NCBI GenBank assembly: GCA_002286715.1 | Contig: NSJX01000001.1 | Span: 2,059,262 to 2,123,261, forward strand | Length of the DNA: 64,000 nucleotides | Source: Dentipellis sp. KUC8613 | Taxonomy: Eukaryota; Basidiomycota; Agaricomycetes; Russulales; Hericiaceae | Direction of reading: 5' to 3' | Shown: positions 59,924 through 64,000 of the stretch, piece by piece | Layout of the letters: the number at the start of each line of letters is the position of its first letter | Numbering within the stretch: position 1 is the stretch's first letter | Program-made: the position numbers and the translations under genes | The notes under the pieces: model-generated | What the model was told of the DNA's origin: nothing | Seen by the model: the letters and a program-made list of their open reading frames with translations, nothing else | Database searches by the model: none

Positions 59924-60989
59924 ATGACATCCATCTTCCAGTCAATTTCCCGTGAACTCGACGTCTTTCTGGGTTTTACCTGGAGGGATTGGTCGACGAC
60001 ACTCATCCCGGGCTCTCTCTTCGTATTCAGTGCTTTGCGTGGGCTCCCGCTCACCGAAGCCATCCGCAACTACGTCCTCCTCGTCCTATGGCTTTCCCTC
60101 TTCGTATATTTCTTCACACTCTCCAATCAAATTACCGGTGTTGAGGAAGACAAAGTGAACAAGCCCGACCGCCCGATCCCTTCGGGCAAAGTTTCAATGG
60201 CCGGCGCCCAGCTGCGCTGGCTCATCATCGCCTCGGCCTTCGTCGGCTCCGCGGCATTCGAACCAACCTTACTCCCCGCAATCATCTGCTGGGTGGCCAC
60301 GACCGCGTCCCTGGTCCTCACGCCGGTTGGGGGGAATTGGTTCTGGAAGAACACCGTCTCGATGACCACGGGCACATGGGCCCTCTTCCAGGGGACGTGG
60401 CGCGTAGTCGCGCCGATGACGCCCAAGATCGAGACATACATCTACGCCGTGGCGGTGTGGACGGGGCTCAACATGCAGATCCAGGATCTCCGCGACATCA
60501 AGGGCGACCGTGCAATTGGGCGCACCACGCTTCCTGTCATCGTCGGAGACCGCACGAGCAGGGTCATCATGTCCTTCGTCTTTATCCCCGCGGCCTTCTA
60601 CGTGCTGCACGTCTCGCGCCTTTTGCAACTCGCCCCTGTTACACTCAGCATCCTGCACCTCGCCCTCCTGTACCGCGTCCTGCGCATGGGTGGCCCGCGC
60701 TACGATCACAAGACCTACATGGTACGTTCTACTCCGCATTTCGCTAACGTACCTAAATGTTCATTCACTGACCCACTCCTTCTAGTTCTTCACGTATATA
60801 TTTTGCGCCGTTATCGCGTTGGCGGGGAACGAGGGAATCGTCCTCGACCCTGTGGGGAGGTTGATGGACGGTTTAGTGGGTCAGGGAGCCACGAAGGTAC
60901 GTGCCTTGAACAATTGTATACCGAATGAACTCCTGTTGACGCATCAAATATTATATTCACGTCAGCTGCGGCCGTCTCAAGCAATCTGA
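59924..60989 (+). CDS. UbiA-superfamily membrane protein, copy 1 (prenyltransferase or UbiA-type terpene cyclase)
   Basis: Integral membrane enzyme of about 310 residues with 7-9 hydrophobic segments. The first metal-binding motif is NQITGVEEDKVNKPDRPIPS, a variant of UbiA N-x2-D-x3-D in which acidic residues are shifted to E-E-D. The second is QDLRDIKGDRAIGRTTLP, matching D-x3-D-x3-D and the conserved G-R-x-T-L-P. These acidic motifs normally bind the Mg-diphosphate of a polyprenyl substrate. The exon break after YDHKTYM (intron about 60722-60785) precedes FFTYIFCAVIALAGNEGIVL. A last small exon after the intron at about 60898-60964 would add LRPSQAI. Fungal homologues include sesquiterpene cyclases as well as prenyltransferases, and sequence alone does not decide. 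No aromatic-acceptor partner gene is adjacent. Confidence 0.85.
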
Positions 60990-62147
60990 AGCTCGTGGTG
61001 TGACACCGTTAATGGACATATGACTCACGCGTGTTATATCAGATCAACGGTCGGACCTCCGCGCCACTAGAAACAGATTCAGCAAAGATGAGCGGGGTAA
61101 GAAGTGAAAGAACGTTCGGAAGAAAGGACGACTTGACAGCGCGATAGAGATTGCAAACGGTTCTTGTATTTAAAACGACGCGTGGCGGTGGAGCGGCGGT
61201 GGCAATTCTTCTGCTGCGATATAAAAAGCATCGCGGTCCCTGAACCGTTCGCTTTCCCGCTAGGATATCGGCATCTGCACGGCGACAAACGAGAGAAAGT
61301 GCCGCACGGATCTCATGGTATGTTCAGTCTACCTTATTCGCCTTCGAACATCTGCTACTTAATTCCTATCGGGAGACCCACAAGTGAACTGGAACATATG
61401 CCCCGCACTCGTCGTGGAGGCCGCGGGAACGAAAATACCAAAAATAATACTATCTTCGAATTCCGGGTGAGTCAATGTGACATATGTTTCAGGGTACTAA
61501 AGATCTCTCGAAGTTCGACTCCAAGCCACATACACAGGAACGTATCGCATGTGCGTCTCTTTCAATCTAATGCATTCTCAGCGGCCCCGCCTTGCCACAG
61601 GAGACTTCCATAGGTAGGTATGGATCAGTGTGACTAGACGGACAAAACAAGCAGTCGCAGACGCCGTGCACGTACCTCATGTTTCTATCTGGTATCTAAC
61701 AATCCGAACGGTCCCTCGCAAATTTCAACGGGCGTTACTGCTCAGGGCCATTGGCACATGATCACCATCTGTAGGTAGGGCTATACCTTCCTATCCATTG
61801 GTGGCTAATTCTGACGCCAATGAACATCGGAATTCAGCAATGGTGGGGAAGCGAGCGGAATTGGAATACTTCATCCCATGTCGTTGCCTTTCAATCTGTG
61901 GACTAACTATAACACGGCAGGGCCTTATCATCCGATGCTTGTTGCCTGGCTGTTTCGCATGTCATACGTCACAAGGCCTTCTGCGAATGCACAGATACTA
62001 GTAGTCGAGAATTGTGCTGTCAAGACGCTCAGTGTGGCTATTCCAGCGGGTGATGCATATATAAGATCCTCAGTCTATGGTCCTACTGAATCATCACCCA
62101 AAGCCCTGACAAACCCACAAATCCATCCTCCTTCCCGCTTCTCTACT
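60990..62147. other. spacer between the two UbiA genes
   Basis: No complete gene recognised. The last 100 bases hold the TATA box and leader of copy 2. Confidence 0.5.
62058..62064 (+). promoter_or_regulatory. TATA box of the second UbiA gene
   Basis: TATATAA, 90 bases before the ATG at 62148. The reading frame stays open further upstream, so this element is what decides for the inner ATG. Confidence 0.6.
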
Positions 62148-63274
62148 ATGTTGACCATCCTCACGCTAATTCTCCACGAATTAGATATATTCATAGGATT
62201 TTCCTGGAGAGATTGGTCCGCAAGTATTATTCCGGGCGCCCTCTGGGCTTCCGGTGCCTTCCGTAACCTCTCGCTCATGGAGGCCGTCTACAACTCCCTA
62301 TTTCTTGTCTCCTGGCTCACCCTCTTCGTCTACCTCTTCACTCTCTCCAACCAGATCACGGGCGTCGAAGAGGATAGGATCAACAAGCCTGACAGACCCA
62401 TCCCTTCGGGCAAGATTACAATAGCCGGCGCGCAAGTGCGCTGGCTCATTGTCTTCTCGTCCTTCGTCGGCACCGCCGCGTTCCAGCCGTCCCTCCTCCC
62501 TGCAAATATTTGTTGGATAGCCACGATCGCGTCCATGGTCCTCACCCCCGGCGGGGGCAACTGGTTCTGGAAGAATACGATCTCGATGACCGCAGGCACA
62601 TGGGCGCTATTGCAGGCGTCGTGGCTCATAGTCGCGCCGATGACACCAAGGATCGAAACCTACTCCTTCGCCGTGGCATTATGGCTGGGGCTCAACATGC
62701 AAATCCAGGATCTTCGCGACATCAAGGGCGACTGTTCCATTGGGCGCACTACGCTCCCCGTCGTCGTCGGAGACCGCGCGAGCAGGGTCATCATCTGCTT
62801 CGTCTTCATGCCCATGGCCATCTACGTCCTGCATATATCAGGCATCCTCGAACTCGCCCCCGTTACCCTTGGTGTTCTGCACATCGCCCTCGCATACCGT
62901 GTTCTGCGCATGGGAGGCCCGCGCTATGACCATAAGACTTACATGGTTTGTTCCGCTGAAACTCTCCCCTAGTACACGTCCATGCTGATCAACCTGGCCG
63001 GTTTTTACAGTTTTTCACGTACATCTTTTGCGCCGTCGTCGCTTTGGCTGGGAACGAGGGCCTCTCTGCCGGCCCTGCGAGGACGGAAATTGACGGCTTG
63101 GCAGCGAGTCGTGGTACTAATGCGAAGGTACAGGTTTGGACAACGTATCTTTTGCGCCGGGCTGGGATTGACGCTCCTTGTCGCTAGCTCCAGCCATCGC
63201 TCGTGCAACCAGTGCGGTCTACGCTCTCGTCCTCAGAGTTGAGAATGCTGACTTCCAATCACGTGTCTTTGTAG
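62148..63274 (+). CDS. UbiA-superfamily membrane protein, copy 2
   Basis: Tandem paralogue of the preceding gene in the same orientation, with the same motifs: NQITGVEEDRINKPDRPIPS and QDLRDIKGDCSIGRTTLPVV. It begins MLTILTLILHELDIFIGFSW, aligned with the start of copy 1. The intron after YDHKTYM is at the same place (about 62945-63009) and leads to FFTYIFCAVVALAGNEGLSA. The 3' end is uncertain. Reading on without splicing stops at 63185-63187. Splicing about 63118-63187 gives a tail LQPSLVQPVRS, which resembles copy 1's LRPSQAI, but then the stop is at 63272-63274, inside the tRNA gene. The membrane topology and motif residues are intact, so it is probably functional. Confidence 0.82.
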
Positions 63275-63367
63275 ATTAGTGGTTAGATCACCACGTTGTG
63301 GTACGAGGGAGCTTGCTTCTCTCCGTTGCAAATCCGTGGTAACCCAGGCTCGAATCCTGCCAAGGAC
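63265..63367 (+). tRNA. tRNA-His (GTG), 32-nt intron
   Basis: Same body as the other three, with the longest intron (about 63302-63333). One T-stem pair is lost (CCAGG against CCTGC) and one acceptor pair is G-U. A T6 run at 63389-63394 can end transcription. It may be functional or starting to decay. Confidence 0.85.
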
Positions 63368-63863
63368 ATAAATATGCAAGCGGTCACCTTTTTTCATGTC
63401 TTTATTATGGCTGCAGTAGTACCGCGGATGGATTCGATACAGGTCTATTCACATTATTGCTGTTTTCAGAAAAGTTGGCGGCGCGTCGAAATCGACGCGC
63501 GTCAGCAATCTTCCCGCGTGTATCTTCCGAGCCTCATAGCACCACAACGAGCCATCGGATTCGAATGAAAATAATATGTCTGAGATCGCGTTGACGAGGG
63601 CTTTTGCGCCCCACCATTTTCAAGCAAATCCGTTGAGAACTGAGAGAGAACTGTAAAGGCCGCTTAAAAATGCATATTTCGCTATAGGAGGCTTTACTAG
63701 GACACTACAGACTTCGAGGGAGTCGTAAAAATGGCCGGGGGTATTGTTAGTTGTGCGCCCCATCGAAAATTTGGCGGAATTCAGTGTAGAAATGAGTGAG
63801 CAGCTGCAGTGTCGAGGTTGCAGGGCTGCTGTCACGGTCGGACTTCGCTTTGCTCCCTATAAT
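63368..63863. other. intergenic before the transposase fragment
   Basis: Short frames only; it includes a small palindromic motif around 63486-63505 (GTCGAAATCGAC). No gene recognised. Confidence 0.4.
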
Positions 63864-64000
63864 TCATAAGCAAGACACCCCCGCATAGCTGGGCCTGCTG
63901 CGACGTCTGAAAGCATTCACAATTCGCTGGATGGTCCGTTCCGAGCAACCTGTAAGCTTTGCAATAGCGCCAACATTGAGGGTTCGGGCAATGATGAGTA
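63864..64000 (-). pseudogene. helix-turn-helix part of a Tc1/mariner-like transposase, cut by the window end
   Basis: The minus strand, read from the window edge, gives LIIARTLNVGAIAKLTGCSE and RTIQRIVNAFRRRSRP, a homeodomain-like HTH in the style of Tc1/mariner transposase N-termini (IA-LTGCSERTIQRI). The frame stops at 63864-63866, before any DDE catalytic part, so this is either exon 1 of a spliced gene or a truncated copy. The true 5' end lies outside. Confidence 0.55.

Noticed and set aside
58063..63367. Biosynthetic gene cluster around the UbiA genes
   Set aside because: No P450, PKS, NRPS, methyltransferase or transporter is visible nearby; only the pair itself is supported.

Overview
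The window looks like nuclear DNA of a basidiomycete fungus, probably a mushroom-forming agaricomycete. The reasons are a GC-rich sequence, genes cut by many short introns (mostly about 45-70 bp, GT...AG), and typical content: a Zn2Cys6 regulator with the fungal transcription factor domain, a CE16-like SGNH esterase, an ACS-family MFS permease, GRR1, fungal RhoGEFs, UbiA-family membrane proteins and intron-containing tRNA-His genes. No bacterial or organellar features were seen. One assembly gap (985 N) lies at 5949-6933.

Layout. 1-1599 (-): 5' part of an anion:cation-symporter MFS permease, cut by the window edge. 2147-5611 (-): a large ubiquitin-conjugating enzyme with an N-terminal UBA-like region, a Cys-rich middle and a BIRC6/UBE2O-type UBC core. 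5612-9744: gene-poor, with the gap. 9745-13603 (+): Zn2Cys6 transcription factor. 14154-16613 (-): Reb1/TTF1-like Myb protein. 17031-18089 (-): SGNH esterase. 18854-19616 (-): CCDC97-like protein. 20267-21933 (+): alpha/beta hydrolase with a membrane segment. 23016-24360 (+): an F-box-less partial copy of GRR1, convergent with full-length GRR1 (26385-29597, -). Between them is a strong imperfect inverted repeat.

29705-38656 is dense housekeeping territory: a small unknown protein, NAA10 (N-terminal acetyltransferase), LSM3 and U1-C (a divergent pair of spliceosome genes), and a membrane-anchored amidohydrolase. 39424-44340 and 50617-55177 (both +) are two different DH-domain Rho guanine-nucleotide exchange factors. 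They are separated by about 6.3 kb of gene-poor, tandem-repeat-rich DNA holding two minus-strand tRNA-His genes. The second GEF carries a roughly 40-unit ACC microsatellite coding for poly-Thr inside its DH domain.

56473-57900 (-): RING-finger E3-like protein. From 58063 to the end, two plus-strand tRNA-His genes bracket a tandem pair of UbiA-superfamily membrane enzymes (59924-60989 and 62148-63274). These may be prenyltransferases or UbiA-type terpene cyclases and are the best candidates for unexplored biochemistry here. The last 137 bases hold a helix-turn-helix piece of a Tc1/mariner-like transposase on the minus strand.

The genes do not form one pathway. Recurrent themes are ubiquitin (E2, RING E3, GRR1 and its partial copy), splicing (LSM3, U1-C, CCDC97-like) and Rho signalling (two GEFs). 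Exon structures were read by eye from reading frame, splice signals and family similarity, so ends are firmer than internal junctions.
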